Shown one piece after another: positions 1 through 9,440 of a stretch of 64,000 nt of DNA. A program made the translations under genes and the position numbers. Source of the DNA: Geothrix sp. PMB-07 (GTDB lineage: Bacteria; Acidobacteriota; Holophagae; Holophagales; Holophagaceae). The notes below the pieces were generated by a model. That model saw only the letters and a program-made list of their open reading frames with translations, made no database searches and had not been told where the DNA came from. Location: the NCBI RefSeq assembly GCF_030758935.1, contig NZ_CP132333.1, forward strand, positions 186,001-250,000. Reading direction: 5' to 3'. How positions within the stretch are numbered: the first letter of the stretch is position 1; each line of letters opens with the position of its first letter.

Positions 1-1428
1 GCGGAATCCCTGCTGCTCGCCGCAGCCGGTGCCCTGCTGGGCGTGGGCGTGGCGAGTGCCACCCTCGGGATGCTGAAACCGGTGGTGAGTGCGGCTTTCC
101 AGGCAGCCCATCCCCTCGCAGTGGACGCAGGTCTGCTGGCAGGCATGGCGGGCGCATCGGTGCTGGTGGCCCTCCTCATGGCAGGCCTGCCGGGATTGCT
201 GATGTCAAAGCTGCGTCTCAGCATGCTGCTCAACGCCAGCGGGCGCGGCCTGGCCCGAGGCGCTTCGCGGCACCTGCGCGTCACCCTGGTGGTGGCCCAG
301 GTGGCTCTGGCCCTCACGCTGCTGGCCTCCTTCGCCTCGGCCCAGAGTACCCTTCGCCGCTTGTTGGCCACCAACCTGGGCCTGCGCATCGACGGCGTGG
401 CGGTGTTCACCTGCGACACCAGCGTCAAGGACGAGGCGGCCGCGGAGAAGGCCGCCCGCCAAGCCGAAGAACTGGTCGCGCGCCTCAAGACCATTCCTGG
501 TGTGAAGCAGGCCGGCAGCATCGCCATGCTTCCGGTGGATGACTGGGGCTGGAATTTCGGCAGCGAGACCCCGAAGCGTCCCCACCGGGACGACGAGTGG
601 GTGGAGCTGCGCACCATCAGCCCCGAGGCTTTTGAAGTCTTCGGCATCCGCCTTCTCCAAGGCAGGACCTTCAGCCCCTCCGAACGCAAGGGTGAGGATT
701 CCCCCACGGCCCTCATCAGCGAAAGCCTGGCGCGCACCTTCTTCCCCGGCGAATCCCCTTTGGGTCAGACCTTCCGTTACAACGACCGCTGGGTGGAGGT
801 GGTGGGCGTGGTCTCGGACGTGCGCAACGCGGGGCCCGGCAGCGACCAGGCCCAGATGGTGGCCTACTTCCCCTCCTATCTGGGCATGCTCACCACCACC
901 TTCGTGGTGCAGTTCGACTCGACCAGTGTCATGAACCTGAACGCCCTCCGGAAGGTGGCGCGAGAGGTGGCACCCCAGTGGCCGCCCAAGGGCCTTCGTC
1001 CCATGCGTGAGGTGGTGAACGAGAGCGTGGAGGGCGTCTCCATCCAGATGCGTCTCATGGGCCTCGCGGGGGGCTTGGCCCTGCTGCTGGCTTTGGCAGG
1101 CCTCCACAGCCTGTTGAGTTACATCGTGGCCCAACGCACCAAGGAGTTCGGCATTCGTGTGGCCCTGGGCGCGACGGCGCTGCAGATCTTCCAGCTGGTG
1201 CTGCGTCGCGGGGTATTCACCACGGCGCTGGGCGTGCTGATCGGCCTCGGCGCGGCGTTCGCGGCGGGCCGCCTGCTGGCCGCCACCCTGGGGGATGCCC
1301 AGCCCGCCGAGCCCACCAGCCTGGTGGGCGGAGCCCTGGTGCTGCTGCTGGGTGCCAGTGCAGCCAGCCTGCTGTCGGCCTTCCGGGCCGCCACCCTTCC
1401 CCCCTCCGATTCCCTCCGTCAGTCCTAG
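1..1428 (+). CDS. ABC transporter permease, MacB/FtsX duplicated type (5' partial)
   Basis: C-terminal 475 residues of an inner-membrane permease of the MacB/FtsX superfamily, in the acidobacterial 'duplicated orphan permease' arrangement. The reading frame is open from base 1, so the gene begins outside the window. Visible are the end of the first FtsX-like membrane block, a single membrane segment (about residues 95-115), a periplasmic MacB-type domain with the family motif around 'GIRLLQGRTFSP' and 'LARTFFPGESPLGQ', and a final FtsX block with 'RTKEFGIRVALGA' between the last membrane helices. Such permeases do not move solutes like importers; they couple cytoplasmic ATP hydrolysis to movement of a periplasmic domain. 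The next paralogue starts 10 bases downstream, so this is an operon member. Substrate unknown. Confidence 0.9.
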   Translation, partial: AESLLLAAAGALLGVGVASATLGMLKPVVSAAFQAAHPLAVDAGLLAGMAGASVLVALLMAGLPGLLMSKLRLSMLLNASGRGLARGASRHLRVTLVVAQVALALTLLASFASAQSTLRRLLATNLGLRIDGVAVFTCDTSVKDEAAAEKAARQAEELVARLKTIPGVKQAGSIAMLPVDDWGWNFGSETPKRPHRDDEWVELRTISPEAFEVFGIRLLQGRTFSPSERKGEDSPTALISESLARTFFPGESPLGQTFRYNDRWVEVVGVVSDVRNAGPGSDQAQMVAYFPSYLGMLTTTFVVQFDSTSVMNLNALRKVAREVAPQWPPKGLRPMREVVNESVEGVSIQMRLMGLAGGLALLLALAGLHSLLSYIVAQRTKEFGIRVALGATALQIFQLVLRRGVFTTALGVLIGLGAAFAAGRLLAATLGDAQPAEPTSLVGGALVLLLGASAASLLSAFRAATLPPSDSLRQS

Positions 1429-1438
1429 CTGAGATCCC

Positions 1439-3808
1439 ATGACACTGCGACGTTTCCTCACCTCCCTGTTCCGCGACCCGCGCACCCTGGTGCCCGCCTT
1501 GGTGTTGATGGCCCTGGGCGTGGGCGGCTTCGCGTGGATGCTGGCCCTGCACCGCAGCGTGATGACGCGCAGCTTCGCCGCGCCGAGGCCCGACCGTCTG
1601 GTGAGCCTCTGGAACGGCATGGTGTCCGAGCCCCTCCAGCACGGCACCCCCTCGCCCGGCGACCTGCAGCTCATGCGCCAGTTCCCCGATGTCTTCTCCG
1701 GTGTGGCGGCCTACTATCCCGGGCACGCCGCGCTGGGCCGGGAGCTTCCCGCCCACGTGGCCCTGGATGACGTGACGGGCAACTACTTCGATGTCCTTCA
1801 GGTGCGTCCGGCGCTGGGGCGCAGCTTCACCACCGCCGATGATGCGCCGGGTGCCGCGGCCACGGTGCTGCTCTCCCACCGGGCCTGGGGTACGCATTTC
1901 GGCGGCGACCCTTCCGTGGTGGGCCGCAGCCTCTCACTGGATGGCAACCCGGCCGAAGTCATCGGCGTGTTACCTGCCAGCTTCCACACGGCTCACGGCA
2001 CCGAGGTGTTCCGCCCCTTCCGGTGGAGCGTGGCACGCAGCCAAAGCCACCAGGGCAACTTTCTCCGCGTGGTGGCGCGGCTCCAGGACGGCGCCACCCT
2101 GGCACAAGGCCAGGCAGCCATGGATCAGGTGACGGCGCGCATCAAGGTGCTGTTCGCGGGCGAGGCACCCCGGGACATCCTGGATCAGATCCGCTACGGC
2201 TTGAACCCGCTGGTGGACGATGTGCTGGGCCAGGGCCTGCGGGTGCTGCGCCTTCTGCGCTGGGCCACCCTGCTGGTGCTGCTGCTGGCGGCCTACAACG
2301 CCGCGGCGCTGCTGCTGGCGCGGAGCCTGGGGCGTCGCACGGAGATGGCCGTGCGCAGCGCCCTGGGCGCGGATCCCGCCCAGCTGCGGCGCCAGCTCCT
2401 GGCCGAAGGCGCCGTGCTGGGCCTCCTGGGCGCCGGGGCCGGTCTGGCGCTGGCCTGGTTCTGCCTGCCGCCCACGAGCCAGGCCCTGGCCTGGGCGTTT
2501 CCCGAGCTGAGCTGGGAAGGCTTGTCCCTGGATGGTGCGGTGGTGGTGGCCTCGCTGGCGCTGGGGCCTGTGCTGGGCGCCCTCTGCGCTCTGGTGGGCC
2601 AGCCGGGCGCCAGCCTGTCCGAGCTCCTGCGCAGCGCGGGCCGCCAGCCGGGCCTCGCGGGCCCCGGACGGGCCCGGCGCTGGCTGGTGTCAGCCCAGCT
2701 GCTGGTGGGCGCCAGCCTCCTGCTGGGGGCCTTCTCCCTGCAGCACAGCCTGGGCCGCCTGCTCAGCACGGACCTGGGCCTGGACCGGGCCCAGGTGTGG
2801 ACCTTCCGCCTCCAGTCCCGCGTGAAGCTCGACGAACGCACACGCCTGGCTCAGGCCCTCGCGGAGCGCCTGGCGGCCCTGCCCGGTGTGGTGGCGGCCG
2901 GTGCCAGCAACGGCCTGCCCATGAGCGGCTTTCGCAGCGACTTGAATCTGCCTGCGGAGGATGGCCGCCGGGTGGATCCCCAGGCACGGGCCCTCACGCC
3001 GGGCCTGGTGAAGGCCCTGGGCCTGCGCCTGCTGCGGGGCCGGGATGTGGCCAGCACCGACACGGCCACCTCCGAGAAGGTGGTGCTGGTGACCCGGGCC
3101 CTGGCCCTGGAGGCGTTCCACACCGACGAGGTGGTGGGTCGCCGGTTGGTGGTGGATGACGAACCCCGCACCGTGGTGGGCGTGCTGGCTGACGTGCGGG
3201 AGTTCGGCCCCGCCCAGGCGCCGCCGCCCCTCTTCTACCTGCCCATGGCCCAGTCTGGTGCCGTCTGGCACGAGGACCTCTGTCTGGCCTTCCGCGTGGC
3301 GGGCCCCGCACCCAGCCCGGGCCAGATTCAGGCGGTGCTGAAGGAGGCGGCGCCGGGGTTGGCCCTGGCCAATTACCAGCCCATGGACGCCCTGCTGCAG
3401 TCCCAGCTGGGGCCCCAGCGCATGGCCCGGGCCTTCATGGCCGCCTTCGCGGCCCTGGCCCTGGTGCTGGCCGCCGGCGGCGTGTTCGGCATCATGGCCG
3501 CCGCTGTGGCGGCGCGCCGCACCGAGTTCGGCGTGCGCTCGGCCCTGGGCGCCACGCCCCTGGCCATCCTGGGCCAGGTGCTGCGCGAGACGCTGAAGCT
3601 GGCCCTGGTGGCGAGTGTGACCGGTTGGTTGCTGGGCCTGGGGCTGGAGCGCCTGGGCCGTGCGACCCTCGGCGCGTTGCCCGAGCCGCCCCTCTATCTG
3701 GGCCTCTTCGTGGTGTTCGCCCTCGCCGTTGCTGCCCTTCTGGCTGCCCTCCTGCCCGCCCTGCGGGCCGCCCGCATCCCTCCGGCCGAAGCCCTTCGCC
3801 AGGACTGA
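1439..3808 (+). CDS. ABC transporter permease, MacB/FtsX duplicated type
   Basis: A 789-residue permease with the full two-half architecture: one N-terminal membrane helix (about residues 18-38), a periplasmic MacB_PCD domain, three membrane helices with the FtsX signature 'RRTEMAVRSALGADPAQLRRQL' (about 300-325), then a second helix, a second periplasmic domain and a final three-helix block with 'RRTEFGVRSALGATPLAILGQ'. The N-terminus lacks the usual 'RxPGFT' motif of its neighbours and reads 'FRDPRTLVPALVLM', so it is a divergent paralogue. It lies 10 bases after the preceding permease and 15 bases before the next, consistent with one transcript. It presumably works with the ATPase encoded downstream. 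Substrate cannot be read from sequence. Confidence 0.92.
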   Translation: MTLRRFLTSLFRDPRTLVPALVLMALGVGGFAWMLALHRSVMTRSFAAPRPDRLVSLWNGMVSEPLQHGTPSPGDLQLMRQFPDVFSGVAAYYPGHAALGRELPAHVALDDVTGNYFDVLQVRPALGRSFTTADDAPGAAATVLLSHRAWGTHFGGDPSVVGRSLSLDGNPAEVIGVLPASFHTAHGTEVFRPFRWSVARSQSHQGNFLRVVARLQDGATLAQGQAAMDQVTARIKVLFAGEAPRDILDQIRYGLNPLVDDVLGQGLRVLRLLRWATLLVLLLAAYNAAALLLARSLGRRTEMAVRSALGADPAQLRRQLLAEGAVLGLLGAGAGLALAWFCLPPTSQALAWAFPELSWEGLSLDGAVVVASLALGPVLGALCALVGQPGASLSELLRSAGRQPGLAGPGRARRWLVSAQLLVGASLLLGAFSLQHSLGRLLSTDLGLDRAQVWTFRLQSRVKLDERTRLAQALAERLAALPGVVAAGASNGLPMSGFRSDLNLPAEDGRRVDPQARALTPGLVKALGLRLLRGRDVASTDTATSEKVVLVTRALALEAFHTDEVVGRRLVVDDEPRTVVGVLADVREFGPAQAPPPLFYLPMAQSGAVWHEDLCLAFRVAGPAPSPGQIQAVLKEAAPGLALANYQPMDALLQSQLGPQRMARAFMAAFAALALVLAAGGVFGIMAAAVAARRTEFGVRSALGATPLAILGQVLRETLKLALVASVTGWLLGLGLERLGRATLGALPEPPLYLGLFVVFALAVAALLAALLPALRAARIPPAEALRQD

Positions 3809-3823
3809 AAGGAAGTCATCGTG

Positions 3824-6223
3824 ATGCCGATCCGACTGCACTTTCAGAACGCCAACCGCGCTTTGCGCCAGCGACCGGGCTTCACCGTGGCCGCGGTGCT
3901 GACGTTGGCTCTGGGCATCGGCGCCACCACGGCCATCTATTCGATGTTTGATCGCATCGTGGTGAACCCCAGCATCATGCCGGAGCCCAGCCGCGTGGTG
4001 GCCATCTGGGAGCAGGGGAAGCCCTGTGATGAACGGGACGCCTTCTCCCTCGCCCAGTTCAGGGATCTGCAAGAGCAGAACACCTCTTTTGAAAGCATGA
4101 GTCTCTACCGCCGGATACCCCTCTCCCTGGCGGGCGATGGGCCTGCGGAGGCCTATGATGGCGGGCAGGTTTCCTGGAATGTGTTTTCCCTGATGAACGT
4201 GAAACCCCTGCTGGGGAGAACGTTCACCCAGGCCGAGGGCACCTTCGGTGGGCCCGATGCCGTGGTATTGGGATACGCCATGTGGAAGCGCCGTTTTGGC
4301 TCGGATCCCACGGTGATCGGTCGCCGCCTGCGCCTGAATGGTGTCTCGCGCGAAGTGGTGGGCGTCCTCGGGCCAGAATCGCTGCGCGACATGCTGCTGT
4401 TCGAGGTCGATGGCTACATCCCTGTGGCCCCCTCTCCGGCTCAGCTGGCAGATCGCATTGCGCCATTTGGCCTGCTTCTCGCGCGCTTGAAGCCGGGCGT
4501 GACCATGGCTTCGGCCCACCAGGACCTCAAGCGTGTGATGGAGGAACTGGGCGCGCGCTTTCCGGTTGCGGTTGGAAAGAAGACGGCTTGGCTCGAACCC
4601 ATCACCCGTGCCATCACCACCCAGTCTGCAACCCCCATGGCGATCGGGCTGGGCCTCGCGGCCCTGGTGCTGCTCATCGCCTGTGCCAACGTGGCGAGCC
4701 TCCTGTTGGCCAAGGGGCTGGAGCGGCAACGCGAGATGGCCACGCGCATCGCTCTGGGCGCCAGTCGCTCGCAGTTGGTCGGACAGATGCTGGCCGAGAG
4801 TGCCCTCCTGGCCCTGCTGGGTGCGCTGGGTTCGTTGGGGGTGGCGCGGGCGGTCATGGGCGTATTCCCCGCAGTGATGGCGCCCCTGGGCGATCTGCTC
4901 GCCGTCCGCATTGATGGACGGGTGCTGGTCTTCACGATCAGCCTTTCCATCCTGGCGGTCCTGCTCTTCGGCGCGTTGCCCGCCTGGCGGATTGCGCGGC
5001 TGGATCCCGGCGCGTTGATGAAAGAGGGAACGAAGGGAAGCGAAGGCCGCACCCATCACCGGCTGCGCCGCGCCCTGGTGGTGCTGGAGGTGGCCATGGC
5101 CTCCTGCGTCCTGATCGGCGCCAGTCTATTGCTGCGCAGTCTCTCGAAACTCAATGAGGTGCCTACGGGGCTCCAGCCTGGGGGCCTCCTCACGGCGGCG
5201 TTCATCCTGCCGAGCAGCAAGTACGCGGTTCCAGAGGCCAGGCAGGCCTTCCTGGATGTCACCCTGGCCAAAGTGGCCAGCCTCCCGGGTGTCCAAGCCG
5301 CAGCCCTCACAACGAATCTGCCCCTGGGGCAACGCGAGGGCGGCAGCTACGACATTGAGGGACAGTCGCTGCCCAAGGGACAGGTGAACAGCGGTGAAGA
5401 ACGGGGGATCACCCCTGGCTACTTCTCGGCCCTGGGCATTCCTTTGCTCCGGGGCCGGACGTTCATGGATCAGGATGTGAACGGCGTGTGCATCATCAAT
5501 GAAACCTTGGCTCGGAAGCACTGGCCTGGCGAGGATCCGCTGGGGAAGCGGCTTTCCGTCGAAGGGCCCAGCGGGCCCTGGTTAAGCGTTGTCGGCGTAT
5601 CCACACCGGTGCGCCAAACGATGGGACAGCCCCTTGTGCCCGAAGTCTTCGTCCCCTTGTCACGCAAGGTTGCGGCTGATGGAACCTACATCGCCCTCCG
5701 AACTTCGGGGTCGCCCCAAACCCTCATTCCCGCCCTTCGTGAAGCCATGCGAAGCCTGGATCCGGACCTGGCCCTGCTTCAGGCACGAACGGGAGACGAA
5801 CTCCTCACCCACAACATGGTGATGATGGTGGGCAGGGTGTCCGGCTACCTCACAGGGGGACTCGGCCTGCTGGCGCTGCTGCTTGCGGGGGGAGGCCTGT
5901 ACGGCATCCTCAGCTTCCAGGTGGCCATGCGCACCCGGGAGATTGGCATTCGCATGGCCATGGGCGCCACAATCCAGGCGGTGATCCGCATGGTTCTCAG
6001 CGATGGCCTTCGCATGGTGGGCTGGGGCCTGGCCCTGGGTGTGCCCGGTGGCTTCGCCCTCGGCTACGCGATCTCCACTCAGCTCTTCGGCATCGTGCCC
6101 GCCGACCCCTTGACCTTCATCGCGGTGCCCCTCGTGCTGGCGGCGGTGGCTGTGGCGTCCTGCCTCGGTCCCGCCCGCCGGGCCGCCCACCTCGAACCCT
6201 CTGCAGCCTTACGTGAAGGATAA
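3824..6223 (+). CDS. ABC transporter permease, MacB/FtsX duplicated type
   Basis: About 799 residues with the complete duplicated MacB/FtsX layout: 'RQRPGFTVAAVLTLALGIGATTAIYSMFDRIVV' as N-terminal helix, a periplasmic MacB_PCD domain containing 'GRTFTQAEG' and 'VVLGYAMWKRRFGSDPTVIGR', an FtsX block with 'RQREMATRIALGASRSQLVGQMLAES', and the second half ending 'AMRTREIGIRMAMGAT'. An in-frame GTG lies one codon upstream at 3821. The ATG at 3824 is preferred, with GGAAG at 3811-3815 eight bases upstream. It is the last permease before the ATPase gene, 37 bases away. This copy is a canonical, undamaged member of the family. Confidence 0.92.
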   Translation: MPIRLHFQNANRALRQRPGFTVAAVLTLALGIGATTAIYSMFDRIVVNPSIMPEPSRVVAIWEQGKPCDERDAFSLAQFRDLQEQNTSFESMSLYRRIPLSLAGDGPAEAYDGGQVSWNVFSLMNVKPLLGRTFTQAEGTFGGPDAVVLGYAMWKRRFGSDPTVIGRRLRLNGVSREVVGVLGPESLRDMLLFEVDGYIPVAPSPAQLADRIAPFGLLLARLKPGVTMASAHQDLKRVMEELGARFPVAVGKKTAWLEPITRAITTQSATPMAIGLGLAALVLLIACANVASLLLAKGLERQREMATRIALGASRSQLVGQMLAESALLALLGALGSLGVARAVMGVFPAVMAPLGDLLAVRIDGRVLVFTISLSILAVLLFGALPAWRIARLDPGALMKEGTKGSEGRTHHRLRRALVVLEVAMASCVLIGASLLLRSLSKLNEVPTGLQPGGLLTAAFILPSSKYAVPEARQAFLDVTLAKVASLPGVQAAALTTNLPLGQREGGSYDIEGQSLPKGQVNSGEERGITPGYFSALGIPLLRGRTFMDQDVNGVCIINETLARKHWPGEDPLGKRLSVEGPSGPWLSVVGVSTPVRQTMGQPLVPEVFVPLSRKVAADGTYIALRTSGSPQTLIPALREAMRSLDPDLALLQARTGDELLTHNMVMMVGRVSGYLTGGLGLLALLLAGGGLYGILSFQVAMRTREIGIRMAMGATIQAVIRMVLSDGLRMVGWGLALGVPGGFALGYAISTQLFGIVPADPLTFIAVPLVLAAVAVASCLGPARRAAHLEPSAALREG

Positions 6224-6260
6224 GCATCCTCACCTCTTCCCCACATCACCTGGAGCCATC

Positions 6261-6965
<705 letters not shown>

Positions 6966-7007
6966 AGGCGCATCCCCCAAAGCCCTCCCATTCCCCACAG
7001 GAATCCC

Positions 7008-9401
7008 ATGAGCGCCTTCCTCTTCAATCTCCGTTGGGCCTTTCGTAGCCTGCTGCGGGCACCGGCCTTCAGTCTGATGGTGGTACTGACGCTGGGTCTT
7101 GGCATCGGTGCCAACACCACGGTGTTCAGCCTCATGGAGCGGCGACTTTTCCGCTCAATGACCCTGCCGGATCCCTCGCGGGTGATGGTGGTGACGGAGT
7201 TCAAGGATGCGGGCTTCGACAACCTGTCGTGGCCCGACTACCAGGATGTGGCCCGCGAAGTGACCACCTTCTCGGCCACGGCGGCGGTGGCCAGCGGCTC
7301 GGTCAACCTCACGGGGGATGGTGAACCGGAGCGCGTCCGCTCGGGGCGGGTGACGTGGCGATTCTTCGAGGTGGCGGGCATCCAGCCCTTCCTGGGGCGG
7401 GGGTTCTCGGCCGCGGAGGGTGAGCTGAATGGTCCCAAGGCCGTGGTGCTGACCCACGGTTTCTGGAAGCGCCGTTTTGGCTCGGACGTGAGTCTGGTCG
7501 GCCACAGCATCCGCCTGGATGGCGAGGATGTGCCCGTGATCGGCATCCTCCCCGCGACATTCAGGGTGCCCTACCAGGTGGGATCGTCCGAGGTGTTCGT
7601 GCCCCTGCGTCTGACTCCCGTCCAGCAGGAACAGCGAGGTTCCCACTTCCTGGGGGGCATCGGCCGCGTGAAGCCCGGGGTCGACCCGCAGGCGGCCCGG
7701 CGCGAGGTGGAGGGCATCATCCAGCGTCTGGCTGCGGCCTATCCCGGCACCAATGCGGGCCACCGCGCCAAGGTGGTGCCCATGCAGGAGGAAGCCACCC
7801 GCAACGCGCGGCCGCTTCTCCTTGCTTTGACAGGCGCTGTTCTTTTCGTACTGCTCATCGCCTGCGCCAATGTGGCCAACCTGATCATGGCCCGGAGCGC
7901 CGCCCGGGAGCGGGAAGTGTCCATCCGGGCGGCACTGGGTGCGGGGCGTTCGCAGCTCGTGGCCCAGATGCTCACAGAGGCGGCGCTCCTGGCGCTGGGT
8001 GGGGCTGCGGCGGGCCTGCTGGTGGCCCGCTACGCCATGGTGGCGCTGCAGCGCATCATTCCGCCCTCGCCCCTGGATGGGCCGCCCATGGATGGCACCA
8101 TGGTGAGCATCAGCCTGGTGACGGCCCTTGTCTCGGTGTTTCTCTTCGCCCTCCTGCCCGCCTGGCAGGCCAGCCGCGTGAACCTGGAATCGAGCCTGCG
8201 CGAGGGGGCCAAGGGTACCGGCGCGCAGGCCCAGAAGCGGATGCGCCGCGCGCTGGTCACGGCCGAAGTGGCCTTGGCCACCACCTTGTTGGCCGGCGCG
8301 GGGCTTATGATCCGCAGCGTCTCCGTCCTTCAACAAGTGGACCCCGGATTCCGGGCCGAGCGGGTGCTGACCGCCGCCTTCGCGTTGCCGCGGGCCAAGT
8401 ACGGCACGCCCGAACTTCAGCGGGGTTTCGCTGAACGGCTGCTGCGCCGGGCGAAGGAGACGCCTGGGGTGTTGTCGGCGGCCGTGGTGGATACCCTGCC
8501 CCTCGGGGGAAGCACGTCCACATCCACCTACCAGCTGGACGGGCAGGTGTCCTCCGGCGACAGCCCTCATGCCCAAGTGATGGAAATCGGCGGCGAGTAC
8601 TTCGAGGCCCTGGGCATTCCGCTGCTCCGGGGGCGTTCTTTCCAAGGCCCGGAAGCGGGCTCTGCCGTCGTGTCGGCGGCCTTCGCCAACCGCCACTGGC
8701 CCGGACAGGATCCCACAGGCCGAAGGCTCTCCTTCGATGGCACGGGCGGGCCCTGGCTGACCATCATCGGCGTCGCGGGGGATGTGCGGGCGCGGCGCCT
8801 GGCAGAAGCGCCCGGGCCGCAGGTCTACCTGCCCATGCAGAATCCAACCGGCGGCAACATCGACTTCTTCACCCTGGTACTGCGAGGTGACGCCGCGCCT
8901 GAATCTCTGATCCCTGGGCTCAAGGCGGCCATGCGGGATCTGGATCCGGACTTGCCTGCCTCCCAGGTGCGCAGCATGCCCACCCTCATCGCCCAGGGCA
9001 TGGATGAATACCGCGCCCAAGGCGTGCTTTTCGGTGCTTTCGGGCTGGTCGCGTTACTGCTCTCGGCGGTGGGCGTGTATGGCGTCACGAGCTTTCTGGT
9101 AGCCCAGCGCCGACGGGAGATTGGCATCCGCATGGCCCTTGGTGCCCAGATCCGGGATGTCCTGGCGCTCATCGTTGGCCAGGGGGCTCGCACGCTGGGG
9201 CTCGGCCTGCTGATCGGACTGGCCGCGGCCCTGCTGCTGGGGCGGCTGCTGCAGGCGCAGCTCTATGGCGTCACCCCGCAGGATCCGGCCATCCATCTTC
9301 TGGTGCTCGCCGTCCTGGGCCTGATCGGCCTCACGGCCTGTCTCATTCCCGCCCTGCGTGCGGCGCGGGTGGACCCCAGCCAGGCGCTGCGCGCGGATTA
9401 G
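7008..9401 (+). CDS. ABC transporter permease, MacB/FtsX duplicated type
   Basis: A 797-residue duplicated permease. The N-terminal helix 'LLRAPAFSLMVVLTLGLGIGANTTVFSLMERRLF' is followed by a MacB_PCD domain with 'VVLTHGFWKRRFGSDVSLVGHSIRL'. The first FtsX block has 'REREVSIRAALGAGRSQLVAQMLTEAALL', and the second half ends with 'QRRREIGIRMALGAQIRDVLALIVGQGA'. The GYFE-type motif that is broken in the next permease is intact here ('GGEYFEALGIPLLRGRSF'). It lies 42 bases after the ATPase and is the member most similar to the permease at 3824-6223, suggesting a fairly recent duplication. It is presumably an inner-membrane partner of the adjacent ATPase. Confidence 0.93.
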   Translation: MSAFLFNLRWAFRSLLRAPAFSLMVVLTLGLGIGANTTVFSLMERRLFRSMTLPDPSRVMVVTEFKDAGFDNLSWPDYQDVAREVTTFSATAAVASGSVNLTGDGEPERVRSGRVTWRFFEVAGIQPFLGRGFSAAEGELNGPKAVVLTHGFWKRRFGSDVSLVGHSIRLDGEDVPVIGILPATFRVPYQVGSSEVFVPLRLTPVQQEQRGSHFLGGIGRVKPGVDPQAARREVEGIIQRLAAAYPGTNAGHRAKVVPMQEEATRNARPLLLALTGAVLFVLLIACANVANLIMARSAAREREVSIRAALGAGRSQLVAQMLTEAALLALGGAAAGLLVARYAMVALQRIIPPSPLDGPPMDGTMVSISLVTALVSVFLFALLPAWQASRVNLESSLREGAKGTGAQAQKRMRRALVTAEVALATTLLAGAGLMIRSVSVLQQVDPGFRAERVLTAAFALPRAKYGTPELQRGFAERLLRRAKETPGVLSAAVVDTLPLGGSTSTSTYQLDGQVSSGDSPHAQVMEIGGEYFEALGIPLLRGRSFQGPEAGSAVVSAAFANRHWPGQDPTGRRLSFDGTGGPWLTIIGVAGDVRARRLAEAPGPQVYLPMQNPTGGNIDFFTLVLRGDAAPESLIPGLKAAMRDLDPDLPASQVRSMPTLIAQGMDEYRAQGVLFGAFGLVALLLSAVGVYGVTSFLVAQRRREIGIRMALGAQIRDVLALIVGQGARTLGLGLLIGLAAALLLGRLLQAQLYGVTPQDPAIHLLVLAVLGLIGLTACLIPALRAARVDPSQALRAD

Positions 9402-9440
9402 GCCACCCATCTGGGAATCGCCTCTCTTTCCAGGACCGCC

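Noticed and set aside
2031-2050. TGGCACG sequence resembling a sigma-54 -24 element
   Set aside because: It lies inside a permease coding region with no matching -12 TTGC at the right spacing; other TGGCAC occurrences in the window are also within genes.
2690-5059. A 789-residue minus-strand open frame over the permease genes
   Set aside because: Same shadow composition, spans two clear plus-strand genes and their junction, and shows no ribosome site or recognisable domain.
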